Below the pieces are notes generated by a model, which was given only the letters and a program-made list of their open reading frames with translations, was not told the DNA's origin and ran no database searches. Positions 25,657-34,517 of a DNA stretch of 64,000 bases are shown piece after piece (position 1 is the first letter of the stretch; every line of letters starts with the position of its first letter). The stretch comes from Streptomyces luteolus (GTDB lineage: Bacteria; Actinomycetota; Actinomycetes; Streptomycetales; Streptomycetaceae). Both the position numbers and the translations under genes were made by a program. Location: positions 1 to 64,000 of the forward strand of contig NZ_JASCIS010000040.1 of NCBI RefSeq assembly GCF_029968015.1. The letters are read 5' to 3'.

Positions 25657-27693
25657 TTGAAACCGACCGTCGACGTCAGCGGTGCGGCCGCGACGCTGGA
25701 CAAGCGCGTGACCTCACTCGACGACGCCATCCAGGCCATGGCCGAAACCCGCGACTTCGGCAAGTACACGAAGCTGCGACGGGTCCTGGAAGCACTGCGC
25801 CGGGTGCTCATACAGCCGGGCGGCGCCGGAGCGGTGCAGGCCAGGGCGCAGGCCCTCGAGGAAGCCGGGCTGTTCCGGGAGACGGACTGGGCGTCACCGG
25901 AGATCCTCGTACCGGCGCTGGTCAGCGGAAGCCTGCACAGCGGAGACGTGGACACGGTCGTCATGGAGGCGACCAGCGAGCTGCGGATGCTCGCGGTCGC
26001 CCGCGGCGACTTCGCGCACCCGACGCTGCCCGCCGAGGACGCCCGCCAGTTCCTGTCCCAGGTACTGGCGAAGAACCTGGAGCTGCTGTTCAGCGCGCCC
26101 AGCGAGGCGGAGCGGATCCAGCAGGGCCGTACCGCACAGCTCATCCGGGCCCTGTTCCGCCACCTCGCCGAGGAGATCGGTTACGACAGCGTCCTGGACG
26201 ACCTGGTCGACGAGATCTGGCGGATCCTGCGCCAGCGCCCGATCCAGGTCGAGGCGGCGCAGTCCCTGATCACCCGGATCGCGATCTACCGCAACGACCC
26301 GGACGTCGCTCTCGGCCCGTCGTCGGGGCAGGGCATCGACCGGCTCATCTCCAGCCTGTACGGGACCACCGAGGCGTGCCGGGAGGACCCCGGCATCGAC
26401 GTCTTCCGCTCCCGGCTCGAGGCGATGGACGCCGGCGGCCTGCAGTACGAGGCGACGGGGTTCGCGCGGGCGATGCACGACACCGGCCTGGTGTCGCCGT
26501 ACCACGCGGAACTGCTCCGGTTCCTGCTGCGCGAGAGCGACCACCTCTACCTCGTCGGTGAGGCGCTCGGTCTCTCCGACACCGGCCGGAACTGCCTGCT
26601 GCGCTACAGCCAACTGGTGCACCGGCTGATCGAGGTGGCCGTCCACCCGCAGACCGCGCAGTGCATCTACGGCCTTGCGCTGCTGCTCGACCGCGGCATC
26701 CTGTACGAACCGCCGGTGGTGCCCGCGCTCTGGCGCCAGTTGGCGCTCGAACTCTCGCCGGTCGCGCGTGAGCGGCTGACGACGGTGTTCGGCGAGACGC
26801 CCGGCCCGCGGGCCCGGCTGGTCGCGGGGGTGCTCTCGATGCTGGGCCTGCCGCTCGGCGTGGGGCAGGGCGACAACCCCACCTGCCAGTCGGCCCGAGC
26901 CCTGTCGATGTGGGCCTACAACGACCCGGACTACCTGCTGCGAGTAGTGGTCTGGGCCGCCCGTGACGACGAGATCCTGATGCACTTCGAGGGCCGGCCG
27001 ATCTCGTCGAAGGACAGCGTGAGCGGCGTCACGAGCACGCTGCCGTTGGACCTGGACCCCGTCTCGCTGCTCGTGGTGCCCCACCTGGACCGGATCTACG
27101 CCGAGATGGGGCGGCGCTGCGCCGAACGGCCGGGCGACCCGCACCGGTGGGTCAACCCCGAGTTCCACGGCTGGTGGACGGCCCGTGGGTTCCACATCAA
27201 CGTGGACGTCGCGACCGGGAACCTGGTCGAACTCGACGCGTTCCTGCGGCAGTTCCACGCCAGCTACCACCCGTCGTACAACGGCGAGCAGCCGCTGATC
27301 CATCCGCAGCCGGCCGGTGTCGCCGTGACCGACAGCGCGGCCCGCTATGTCGGCTGGCACGCGATCACGATCCTGCGGGTCGCGCCGGACCCGCAGGACG
27401 TCATGCGGGTGTATTTCTTCAACCCGAACAACGACAGCGGCCAGGACTGGGGCGACGGCGTCGTCGTCTCCACCGCGGGCAACGGCGAGCGGTTCGGCGA
27501 GGCCTCACTGCCGTTCGACCAGTTCGCCTCGCGCCTCTACATCTTCCACTCCGACCCGCTCGAGCACGGCGAACCGGACCGGGTGCCAGCCGAGGACGTC
27601 ACGCGCATCATCGGCTACATCGAGCGCAGCTGGGGCAACGACCGGCTGCCCGGGGGGACACTGCAAGCCGCCGAAGGGCCCACCGGCCTGTGA
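25657..27693 (+). CDS. Uncharacterised 678-residue partner of the ATP-grasp enzyme, possible cysteine-protease-like domain
   Basis: TTG 25657 is the start, with GAGGAAA seven bases upstream. No family was recognised. Residues 1-370 look all-helical. Residues about 400-640 contain Cys410 in GDNPTCQSARALSMW, His568 in RYVGWHAITIL and Asn589 in FFNPNNDSGQDWG. That is the order and local context (Cys at a helix start, His before a hydrophobic strand, Asn after the next strand) of papain-like or transglutaminase-like folds. This is inference only. Translationally close to the ATP-grasp gene, it may process or accept the same peptide or protein substrate. Confidence 0.75.
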   Translation: MKPTVDVSGAAATLDKRVTSLDDAIQAMAETRDFGKYTKLRRVLEALRRVLIQPGGAGAVQARAQALEEAGLFRETDWASPEILVPALVSGSLHSGDVDTVVMEATSELRMLAVARGDFAHPTLPAEDARQFLSQVLAKNLELLFSAPSEAERIQQGRTAQLIRALFRHLAEEIGYDSVLDDLVDEIWRILRQRPIQVEAAQSLITRIAIYRNDPDVALGPSSGQGIDRLISSLYGTTEACREDPGIDVFRSRLEAMDAGGLQYEATGFARAMHDTGLVSPYHAELLRFLLRESDHLYLVGEALGLSDTGRNCLLRYSQLVHRLIEVAVHPQTAQCIYGLALLLDRGILYEPPVVPALWRQLALELSPVARERLTTVFGETPGPRARLVAGVLSMLGLPLGVGQGDNPTCQSARALSMWAYNDPDYLLRVVVWAARDDEILMHFEGRPISSKDSVSGVTSTLPLDLDPVSLLVVPHLDRIYAEMGRRCAERPGDPHRWVNPEFHGWWTARGFHINVDVATGNLVELDAFLRQFHASYHPSYNGEQPLIHPQPAGVAVTDSAARYVGWHAITILRVAPDPQDVMRVYFFNPNNDSGQDWGDGVVVSTAGNGERFGEASLPFDQFASRLYIFHSDPLEHGEPDRVPAEDVTRIIGYIERSWGNDRLPGGTLQAAEGPTGL

Positions 27694-27819
27694 TGAGGTT
27701 CTCGAGCTGGCCCACGGGCTCCCGCAGGCGACCATTCGCGGGTGTCACGTAGTTGTGTTGCGGGGCATGATTTGTTGACAGGCCCGATCGTTGACGGGCC
27801 CGATCGTGGATCCGCTGGG

Positions 27820-28374
27820 TCAGCGCGCGGAGATTCGTGACTTCTTGACCTTGTTGCCGCAGGTGTTCATGGAGCACCAGCGGCGGTTGGCTGCGCGGCT
27901 GGTGTCGAGGAAAAGCCCCGCGCATCCGGGGCCTTCGCAGTTCTTGACGCGGTCGCGGTCGGGGCCTCCGAGGACGCGGACGGCATCCGTGGCCAGAACT
28001 CCGAGGGCGTCACGGACCGGGGTCGTCTCCGTCAGGCGCCACACCGCGTGTCCGTGTTCCAGCGCAGCCTTCGCGTGCCCGGCGGCAGCCATCGTGTTGA
28101 GCGTGCGGACATCCTCGGACTCCGGCTGTCCACCTGCGGCGATCGCCGACCCGATGCGGTAGATCGCCTCGCGCAGTGCGACGGCGCCCTTCAGATCTTT
28201 CGGCGACACGTCTGTGACGCCGAGCCCTGTGGCCGCCAGCCACATCTTCAGCCGTGCAGGGTCAGCCAGCCGCTCTCCAGGCGTCAGGCCTGCGCGACCG
28301 CTGACGGTGGCGGTGAACCGGAACGCCAGGACTTCGTTGTCCATCCGGAACACACGACGTACATCCCCGGTCAT
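27820..28374 (-). CDS. CGNR zinc-finger (ABATE-domain) transcriptional regulator
   Basis: 184 residues. The N-terminal ABATE-type stress-sensing region (VLAFRFTATVSGR...LADPARLKMWLAATGL) is followed by the C-terminal treble-clef finger CEGPGCAGLFLDTSRAANRRWCS, ending in the diagnostic CGNKVKK. ATG 28374 has GGAGG five to six bases upstream. It diverges from the dehydrogenase at 28490, and two direct repeats lie in the shared promoter region, so it probably controls that gene and itself. Confidence 0.9.
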   Translation of the reverse strand: MTGDVRRVFRMDNEVLAFRFTATVSGRAGLTPGERLADPARLKMWLAATGLGVTDVSPKDLKGAVALREAIYRIGSAIAAGGQPESEDVRTLNTMAAAGHAKAALEHGHAVWRLTETTPVRDALGVLATDAVRVLGGPDRDRVKNCEGPGCAGLFLDTSRAANRRWCSMNTCGNKVKKSRISAR

Positions 28375-28402
28375 TCCAGCCTCCGTAGTAGGCGATACGC
28401 GC

Positions 28403-28422
28403 TGAACCCCTTCAGGCGGTTC
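28403..28422. promoter_or_regulatory. Operator-like repeat, copy 1
   Basis: TGAACCCCTTCAGGCGGTTC, with GAAC/GTTC ends in inverted orientation. It matches copy 2 at 17 of 20 positions. It lies 29 bp upstream of the CGNR regulator start. Confidence 0.6.
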
Positions 28423-28450
28423 GTTGCGATCGTAACTCCATGGCATCCTG

Positions 28451-28470
28451 TGAACTGCTTCAGACGGTTC
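28451..28470. promoter_or_regulatory. Operator-like repeat, copy 2
   Basis: TGAACTGCTTCAGACGGTTC, 48 bp after copy 1 and directly before the ribosome-binding site GGGGAGGA of the dehydrogenase gene, where a bound protein would block expression. Confidence 0.6.
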
Positions 28471-28489
28471 AAGGGGAGGAGTGCTCGGC

Positions 28490-29353
28490 GTGAGCAGCAT
28501 CGCGGTCATCGGTCTGGGAGCCATGGGGAGGCCCATCGCACGCAACCTCCTGAAGGCCGGCCACGACGTCATGGTGTGGAACCGCTCCGAGGGGCCCACG
28601 GACGAACTGGTCGCCGTGGGAGCCCGTCGTGCCGCCTCGGTCGCGGAGGCCATGCAAGCGCCAGTGGTCTTCTCGGTCCTGTCCGACGACCGGGCCGTCG
28701 CCGAGACGTTCACCGACTCCGGTGTCCTCGCTCGGACCCCGGGCGGGACTGTGCACGTCAACCTCGCCACGGTGAGTACCGACCTGGCTCGCCGGGCCGG
28801 GGCAGCGCACGCCGAGCACGGTGTCGGATACGTCGCGGCACCGGTCTTCGGCCGTGTTCCGGTCGCCGAAGCCGGAGCACTCAACGTCCTTGCGGCCGGC
28901 GAGCATGCGCTGCTCGACCGTGTGCAGCCGTTCTTCGACGTGATCGGCTCACGGACCTGGCGCCTCGGCGACCGTCCGGAGCAGGCCAACATCGTGAAGA
29001 TCCTCGGGAACTACCTGATCGCCTGCGCGATCCAGTCGCTGGGCGAGGCCGTCAGCGTCGCGGAACGCGCCGGTGTCGACTCCGGGCAGCTGGTCGAGCT
29101 GCTGACTTCCACGCTCTTCCCCGGAGCCGTCTACACCGGCTACGGGTCGATGATTGCCGAACGGCGCTACCAGCCGGCCGGATTCACCACAGTCCTGGGC
29201 CGCAAGGACCTCCACCTCGCGCTCGACGCAGCGACCGACCAAGGCGTTCCGCTCCCGATCGGTGAACTACTGCGTGCTGTCTTCGACGAGGCCATCGCCG
29301 ACGGTCGCGGCGCGGACGACTGGGCGGTCATCGCGGAACAGCAGCCGCGGTGA
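28490..29353 (+). CDS. NAD(P)-binding 3-hydroxyisobutyrate-dehydrogenase-like oxidoreductase
   Basis: 287 residues. N-terminal Rossmann motif IAVIGLGAMGRPIARNLLKAGH, NRSEGP after beta 2, and a C-terminal all-helical domain (IVKILGNYLIACAIQSLGEA with the conserved Lys) place it in the beta-hydroxyacid dehydrogenase/imine reductase superfamily. GTG 28490 is preferred over GTG 28481 because GGGGAGGA is then about nine bases upstream. It is divergent from the CGNR regulator. The substrate cannot be assigned. Confidence 0.88.
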   Translation: MSSIAVIGLGAMGRPIARNLLKAGHDVMVWNRSEGPTDELVAVGARRAASVAEAMQAPVVFSVLSDDRAVAETFTDSGVLARTPGGTVHVNLATVSTDLARRAGAAHAEHGVGYVAAPVFGRVPVAEAGALNVLAAGEHALLDRVQPFFDVIGSRTWRLGDRPEQANIVKILGNYLIACAIQSLGEAVSVAERAGVDSGQLVELLTSTLFPGAVYTGYGSMIAERRYQPAGFTTVLGRKDLHLALDAATDQGVPLPIGELLRAVFDEAIADGRGADDWAVIAEQQPR

Positions 29354-29456
29354 CTGCGGCGGCAGCCGCGGTGACCACGAGGGCAGCCGGGGTACGAGAC
29401 GACCTCGAAGCCCCGACGCCTACGACCCTCCGGCGGCCGTGCCCTCGCCGGTTGAG

Positions 29457-29981
29457 CTACCGCCACCCATGCCGTACGGACTTCTCGAGGAGCGTGAACG
29501 ACTTGGGCGTACCGCCCGGCTGCGGTTTCCCCTCCTTGCGTCCCACAACCCGGTAGCCGGCGTCGAGATAGTACGCAAGGAGGCGTGTGTTGGTGGCCAG
29601 GCAGTCCAGACGAACCAACGGTCGGCCTGCCTCGGCCACGCGTCGCTCCGCGATGAGCAGAAGTTCCCGCCCTGTCCCGGGCGGGACACTTCCGCGGTCC
29701 ACCATCAGCCGGTGCACATAGCCTGCCGTCGGCGGCTGCCGCCCCCAGGCGTCCTCGTCCTCCCACCAGAGCTCCCAGGCCCCGACCACACGATCGGCAG
29801 CCTCCGCGAGCCATACCTCCCCGCTCTCCAGGATCCGACGGAAGTGGTCCTCGCCCAGCTCACCGGGCTGCCATTGACCAGTGACGCCGTGGGCGAGCAT
29901 CCAGCGGGCCGCGTCGTCGCGCAGACGTACGACGGCGGCAAGATCGGCGTCGTCGGCGAGACGGAAGCGTAGATCGTCCAC
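29457..29981 (-). CDS. GNAT-family N-acetyltransferase
   Basis: 174 residues from GTG 29981, which has GAGGA eight bases upstream. The GNAT core is visible: FRLADDADLAAVVRLRDDA at the N-terminus, GEVWLAEAADRVVGAWELWW (beta 4), VHRLMVDRGSVPPGTGRELLL for the acetyl-CoA loop, and LAYYLDAGYRVVGRKE at the C-terminus. The substrate is unknown. No operon partner is evident. Confidence 0.85.
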   Translation of the reverse strand: MDDLRFRLADDADLAAVVRLRDDAARWMLAHGVTGQWQPGELGEDHFRRILESGEVWLAEAADRVVGAWELWWEDEDAWGRQPPTAGYVHRLMVDRGSVPPGTGRELLLIAERRVAEAGRPLVRLDCLATNTRLLAYYLDAGYRVVGRKEGKPQPGGTPKSFTLLEKSVRHGWR

Positions 29982-30042
29982 GCCGCGATCCTCGCACGGG
30001 CGTTCCCCCTGCATCGACCAGCCGGTGGTCGGGGCCTGCCCG

Positions 30043-31811
30043 TCAGCAGCGCGCCCGCCCGGGGCGGTGTTCCCGTGGCGCGGAGATGGCCGTGAGGTAG
30101 TCGGCCAGTGCTGTCGCGGTGTTCGCGAGGGGGAAGCGGGCGCCGAGTTGTCCGTCGGGGCGGACGATGAAGCCGGTCGGGCCGTCAAGCCGGTAGAGCC
30201 GCGCGAACTCCCCGGCGGCGTCGCGGTACCCGGGAACGGTCAGGGTGGCGGTGGCGTCCGGTGCGGCTTCGCGGGCGAGCACGGCGATGGTCTGCAGGCG
30301 TACGTCGGGCACGTCGCGCACATCGGGCACGTCGGGCACGTCCGGCACATCCGGCACGTCGGGCACGGCGTACTCGGGGCCCGCACGGCCACCGCCGTCC
30401 GCTGCGGCTCCGGCGGCCCCGGCGGCCTCGGCCACGTCGGTGGTGTCGGCGGCGTACAGGAGCAGCACGTGCCCGGTGCGGCCACGCAGGATGTCGAGCA
30501 GGCGCAACGGGTAAGTGGCCAACGGGCCGGTCAGCCCGGTGCAGTCCGGGCCCCGGTCGCCGGGCTGGGGCGCGTCGGTCGGTCCGTCCGGGGCGTGGGA
30601 GAGCGGGCCGTCCCGGTAGCCGACGAGCAGCTGGGCCTGACGGAGGATCACGGTCCGCGGGCTGTCGGGGTCGGCCTCGATGCCGCGCGTGGCGTGCCGC
30701 ACGGTCCGGCCGACGACTTCCTCGCCGACCGGGCGGCGCTCGGCGTCATAGCTGGTGAGCAGGGCGGGCCCGGTTTCCCCGCGGACGACGAGCGCCAGTT
30801 TCCAGGCGAGGTTGCAGGCGTCCTGGATGCCGGTGTTCATGCCCTGGGCGCCGGTGGGCGGGTGGATGTGGGCGGCGTCGCCCGCGACGAAGACGCGTCC
30901 GTCGCCATAGCGGTCGACGATGCGATGGCTGATGCGGAAGACGGAGGAACAGCGCATCCGGGAGAGCCGGGCGGGGCGGGGTGCGAGGCGGTCGACGACG
31001 GCCTGGAGGTGGGAGAGCTCCGGGGCGCGGCTGCCCTCCAGGCCGTGCGTGACTCCGTCGTCCCGAGCGGGCCCCCGGTTCGCCGTCGCCGTGGAGAGTT
31101 CGGGCGGGACCAGCGCCGACATGCGGTAGCGGCCCGTTCCGGGCAGCGGGATGCAGACCAGCAGGTCGTCGGTCGAGCCGTCGTCGGCCTCGTGACTGGA
31201 CCGGATGCCGTATCCGTGCGGCAGGTCCCAGTCGGCCTCGACGTCGCCCCGCATGTACTCCTCGGGGAAGGCCGCGCCCTCGAACGTCAGGCCCAGGCCC
31301 TTGCGGACGGTGCTGTGCGCTCCGTCGCAGCCGATCAGATAGCCGGCCCGCAACTCCTCCTCGGCTCGGCCGCGGTGCGCAACCGGGCGGTGACCCCATC
31401 CCGGTCCTGAGCGAACGACAGCAGTTCCGTCTCGCGCTCGATGACCGTACCGAGGCCCGCGACATACTCCTCGAGCAGCCGCTCGGTCTCGTACTGCGGC
31501 AGCGCGGCGAACCCGTAGGGCACCTCGGGCGGCAGCTCCAGGTCGATCCGCGCCCGCTCCCGGCCGTTGACGTAGGTCAGCTGGCCGAGCATCGGGACGG
31601 CGCGTTCCATGGCGGCGCGGGCCAGACCCATCCGGTCCCAGATCTCCAGGGTGCGCGGCTGGACACCGACCGCCTTGGCATAGGGAAGACGGGCGGGCAG
31701 CCGGTCGACGAGCCGACAGCGCAGCCCGTGGCGGCGCAGCTCGGCCGCCGCGCTCAACCCGACGGGTCCGGCGCCCGCGATCAGTACGTCGGTCGTACGG
31801 GTGCGCGCCAC
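30043..31811 (-). pseudogene. Frameshifted FAD-dependent aromatic monooxygenase (PheA/TfdB type)
   Basis: The N-terminal part (GTG 31811, GGGAGG upstream; VLIAGAGPVGLSAAAELRRHG) and the C-terminal part (AGYLIGCDGAHSTVRKGLG; FVAGDAAHIHPPTGAQGMN) lie in different frames. The break is a 5-bp tandem duplication, CTCGG twice at 31360-31369; deleting one copy rejoins the frames as AAEEELRAGYLIG. Restored, it would be about 588 residues with the thioredoxin-like C-terminal domain of rifampicin/phenol-type monooxygenases. A seven-unit 9-bp repeat expands a Pro-Asp-Val run near the C-terminus. Either a recent inactivation or a switchable allele. Confidence 0.85.
30307..30369. repeat. Seven 9-bp repeats (PDV tripeptides)
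   Basis: Units close to GGGCACGTC repeated seven times; read leftward they encode mostly Pro-Asp-Val. The repeat is in frame within the C-terminal domain of the broken monooxygenase. Confidence 0.8.
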
Positions 31812-31930
31812 GAGAGCCTCCCATGCCTGGCCCCGGGGCCGGCCTCGGATCCATCGTCGCCCGGCTGCGCGCGGGCGGCGAGCCGGGCACGTGGGGACCG
31901 GCGAGCCTCGGGGCGGGCGGGTCAGCGACT

Positions 31931-31996
31931 TGCCGCAGTGACCGGACTCACCTGCCGCAGTGACTGGACTTACCTGCCGCAGTGACCGGACGCAGG
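31931..31996. repeat. Three 22-bp direct repeats upstream of the broken monooxygenase
   Basis: Three head-to-tail units starting TGCCGCAGTGAC at 31931, 31953 and 31975. Copies 1 and 2 differ at two positions; copy 3 is more divergent at its end. Inside each unit is GTGAC(C/T)GGAC followed by a variably conserved TCAC. A 22-bp period is two helical turns, so bound proteins would align on one face. The site is 120-185 bp upstream of the GTG at 31811 and just past the DUF1348 gene stop, so it is a plausible operator array. Confidence 0.75.
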
Positions 31997-32056
31997 TGCC
32001 CCCGGCTGCGTGGCGGGAGTCCCTCAACCGGCTCCCCGCCACCCCGCGTTCGGGCA

Positions 32057-32488
32057 TCAACGGGGCCGCGGGCCGAAGACGGTGCGCTCGTGCTCCGCGA
32101 TGCGCACGTCGTTGATACTCGCCTCGCGCCGCCGCATCAGGCCGTCAGCGGCGAACTCCCACAGCTCGTTCCCGTACGAACGCCACCACTGCCCCTCCCC
32201 GTCGTGCCACTCGTACCGGAAGCGGACGGCGATGCGGTCCTCTCCGAACGTCCACAGCTCCTTGCGCAGCGCGTAGTCGAGCTCGCCCGCCCACTTCTCG
32301 GCGAGGAACGACTCGATCTCCGCTCGGCCGCGCAGGAACCGGTCGCGGTTGCGCCACTCGGAGTCGGGCGTGTACGCCTGCGCCACGCGCTGCGGGTCGC
32401 GGGTGTTCCAGGCGTCCTCCGCGGCCTGCACCTTGGCACGGGCGTCGGCCTCGGTGAAGGGCGGTACGGGTGGCCGGGTCGCGGTCAT
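32057..32488 (-). CDS. DUF1348/NTF2-fold protein
   Basis: 143 residues. The sequence FTEADARAKVQAAEDAWN, TPDSEWRNRDRFLRGR, FEYEWHDG-like RFRYEWHDGEGQWWRSYG and MRRREASINDVRI matches the DUF1348 subgroup of SnoaL-like proteins, of unknown biochemical function. ATG 32488 has GGGGGA six bases upstream. It follows the HD-domain gene with almost no gap and forms an operon with it. Confidence 0.85.
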   Translation of the reverse strand: MTATRPPVPPFTEADARAKVQAAEDAWNTRDPQRVAQAYTPDSEWRNRDRFLRGRAEIESFLAEKWAGELDYALRKELWTFGEDRIAVRFRYEWHDGEGQWWRSYGNELWEFAADGLMRRREASINDVRIAEHERTVFGPRPR

Positions 32489-32490
32489 CG

Positions 32491-33159
32491 TCACTCCCCC
32501 CACGGCGAGTTCCGGACGACCTCGACGAAGTCCGTTGCTGCGAACCCGGGCGAGAAGTGCGCCAGCACGTCCGCCTTCACGTTGCCGAAGGCGGTCCGCG
32601 GCCGGTGCGCGATGCCGTCGGTGAAGGCCTCCAGAATCCGCCGCTTGAAGTCCGGGCGCGGGTGTACGGCGACGACCGCGGCACGCCGGTCCTCGGGCAC
32701 CTGGTCGAGCCCGACCCCGAGCACGTCCAACTCCACCCCGGCCGTCACCAGCGCCACCTCCGGCTCCATCCGCTCCGGGATACCCGGCGTGGTGTGCAGG
32801 GCGATGGCGGTCCAGACGCGGCGGACGGCGTCCTCCGGTATGCCGTGCGCGTCGAGGAAGCGGCGTGCCTCGTCGGCGCCGTCGAGCTCGAAGCGCTGGT
32901 CGTCGGTGCGGTACTTCCCGGTGAGCCCGAGGTCGTGGAACATCGCGCCCACGTAGAGGAGTTCCGCGTCGTACGCCAGGCCGCGGCGGGCTCCGGCCAT
33001 GGCGCCCCACAGGTAGACCCGGCGGGAGTGGTGGTAGATCAACTCGCTTGCGGACTCGCGGACCAGCTCGGTCGCCTCGCGGGCGAGCCGACCGCCGGGG
33101 ACGTCCACGCCGGCGATGCGGTCGGCCGCTTGCGCTGTCGCTTGCGCTGCCGCGGTCAT
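32491..33159 (-). CDS. HD-domain metal-dependent phosphohydrolase-like protein
   Basis: 222 residues. Metal ligands of the HD superfamily are visible: His in IYHHSRRVYLW, the HD pair in YVGAMFHDLGLTGKY, and a later His in WTAIALHTTPGIP. The arrangement resembles cyanamide-hydratase-like HD proteins in actinobacteria; the substrate is unknown. It is transcribed with the DUF1348 gene and diverges from the GlxA-type regulator. Confidence 0.85.
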   Translation of the reverse strand: MTAAAQATAQAADRIAGVDVPGGRLAREATELVRESASELIYHHSRRVYLWGAMAGARRGLAYDAELLYVGAMFHDLGLTGKYRTDDQRFELDGADEARRFLDAHGIPEDAVRRVWTAIALHTTPGIPERMEPEVALVTAGVELDVLGVGLDQVPEDRRAAVVAVHPRPDFKRRILEAFTDGIAHRPRTAFGNVKADVLAHFSPGFAATDFVEVVRNSPWGE

Positions 33160-33170
33160 GGTGCCTCCAG

Positions 33171-33214
33171 ATGTCGTCGCTATGTCGTCGCTATGGCGTC
33201 GCTATGTCGCCGTT
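33171..33214. repeat. 11-bp tandem repeats in the HD/GlxA-regulator promoter region
   Basis: ATGTCGTCGCT at 33171 and 33182, ATGGCGTCGCT at 33193 and a decayed fourth unit at 33204. The array begins 12 bp upstream of the HD-gene start codon and lies in the shared region with the divergent AraC-type regulator. One unit per helical turn is operator-like. Confidence 0.6.
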
Positions 33215-33314
33215 GCTCGCCACCGAGCCTGCCGCCGCCGGGCCACTCCACGCGATGTCTCCGCAGACAGGTACCCCACACATTCGGACACGCCTCCCGG
33301 CTAGGCTCCTCCGC

Positions 33315-34319
33315 ATGCCGCCGCGCCCGACCCGCCCGCCCCGCCCGCCCCGCTCCATCGCCGTCCTCGCCTACGACGGCGTCCGCCTCCTGGACGTCAC
33401 CGCCCCGTTGGAGGTCTTCGCCACCGCCGCGGCACTCGGCGCCGCCTACGAGGTCACCCTCTGTTCCCCCGACGGAGCCGAGGTGACCGCCTCCACCGGC
33501 ACCCGCCTCACCCCCGACGCCGCCTGCGCGGACCTGCCCGCCCCCCACACCCTGATCGTCCCCGGCGCCCCCGACCTCCCCCGCAGGCCGCCGCCGGAGT
33601 CGCTGCTCACCGCCGCCACCGCGCTGGCCCGACGAGCGGACCGGGTGGCATCCGTCTGTACGGGCGCGTTCGTGCTCGCACGCGCCGGTCTGCTCGACGG
33701 CCGCCGCGCGACCACGCACTGGCGGCACGCGGCGACGCTGGCCCGCACCCACCCTCGTATCACCGTGCAGCCGGACTCGATCCACGTACAAGACGGCCGG
33801 GTCCTCACCTCCGCGGGAGTGAGCGCGGGCATCGACCTGGGTCTGGCCATGGTGGAGGCGGACGCGGGCCCCGACCTGGCCCGCGAGGTCGCCCGCGACC
33901 TCGTGGTCTTCCTGCAACGCCCCGGCGGCCAGTCGCAGTTCTCGGTCCCGGCCCGCACCCCGCGCCCCCGCCACGACGTGCTCCGCACGGTCCTCGACGC
34001 GATCCACTCCGATCCGGCCGCCGACCACTCGGGCCCGGCGCTCGCGGCCCGCGCCGGAGTCAGCGTCCGCCACCTCACCCGCCTCTTCGCGGCCCAGGTC
34101 GGCGAGACACCCGCGGCCTACGTGGAGGCGGTGCGCTGCGAGGCGGCGCAGATGCTGCTCGTGTCCGGGGAGACGGTGACGGCGGCGGCCCAGCGCTCGG
34201 GCCTCGGCAGCGACGAGTCGCTGCGCCGGGCGTTCCTCCGCCGCCTCGGCGTGACACCGTCGGCCTACCGCGCACGCTTCGGCACGACCCGCGCCCCCGG
34301 CTCGGAAGGGCGTCCATGA
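33315..34319 (+). CDS. GlxA-family transcriptional regulator (DJ-1/PfpI plus AraC HTH)
   Basis: 334 residues. The N-terminal DJ-1/PfpI-like domain (IAVLAYDGVRLLDVTAPLEVFATAA, with the nucleophile-elbow-like SVCTGAFVLARAGLL) is followed by a C-terminal AraC helix-turn-helix pair (LAARAGVSVRHLTRLFAAQVGETPAAYV; AAAQRSGLGSDESLRRAFLRRLGVTP). Such proteins usually activate an adjacent divergent gene in response to a small molecule. Here the HD/DUF1348 pair is the obvious target. Confidence 0.92.
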   Translation: MPPRPTRPPRPPRSIAVLAYDGVRLLDVTAPLEVFATAAALGAAYEVTLCSPDGAEVTASTGTRLTPDAACADLPAPHTLIVPGAPDLPRRPPPESLLTAATALARRADRVASVCTGAFVLARAGLLDGRRATTHWRHAATLARTHPRITVQPDSIHVQDGRVLTSAGVSAGIDLGLAMVEADAGPDLAREVARDLVVFLQRPGGQSQFSVPARTPRPRHDVLRTVLDAIHSDPAADHSGPALAARAGVSVRHLTRLFAAQVGETPAAYVEAVRCEAAQMLLVSGETVTAAAQRSGLGSDESLRRAFLRRLGVTPSAYRARFGTTRAPGSEGRP

Positions 34320-34517
34320 GCGGCTCAGCGTCTGTCCGCCGCCCGGCGGAGAGTTGACGGCCTGGCGGAAGGCGTCGTCCGCACCTCAGGACCCGACCCC
34401 GTCAACGCCGCCGGTCCACCCCGAGCCACCCCGCCGGTGCAGTCACAGGTGGCCGAAGACGTGCAAAGGCACCGACAGTGTCCTGTCTCATCGCGGGCTG
34501 AGCGGGCCTCCGTCAGG

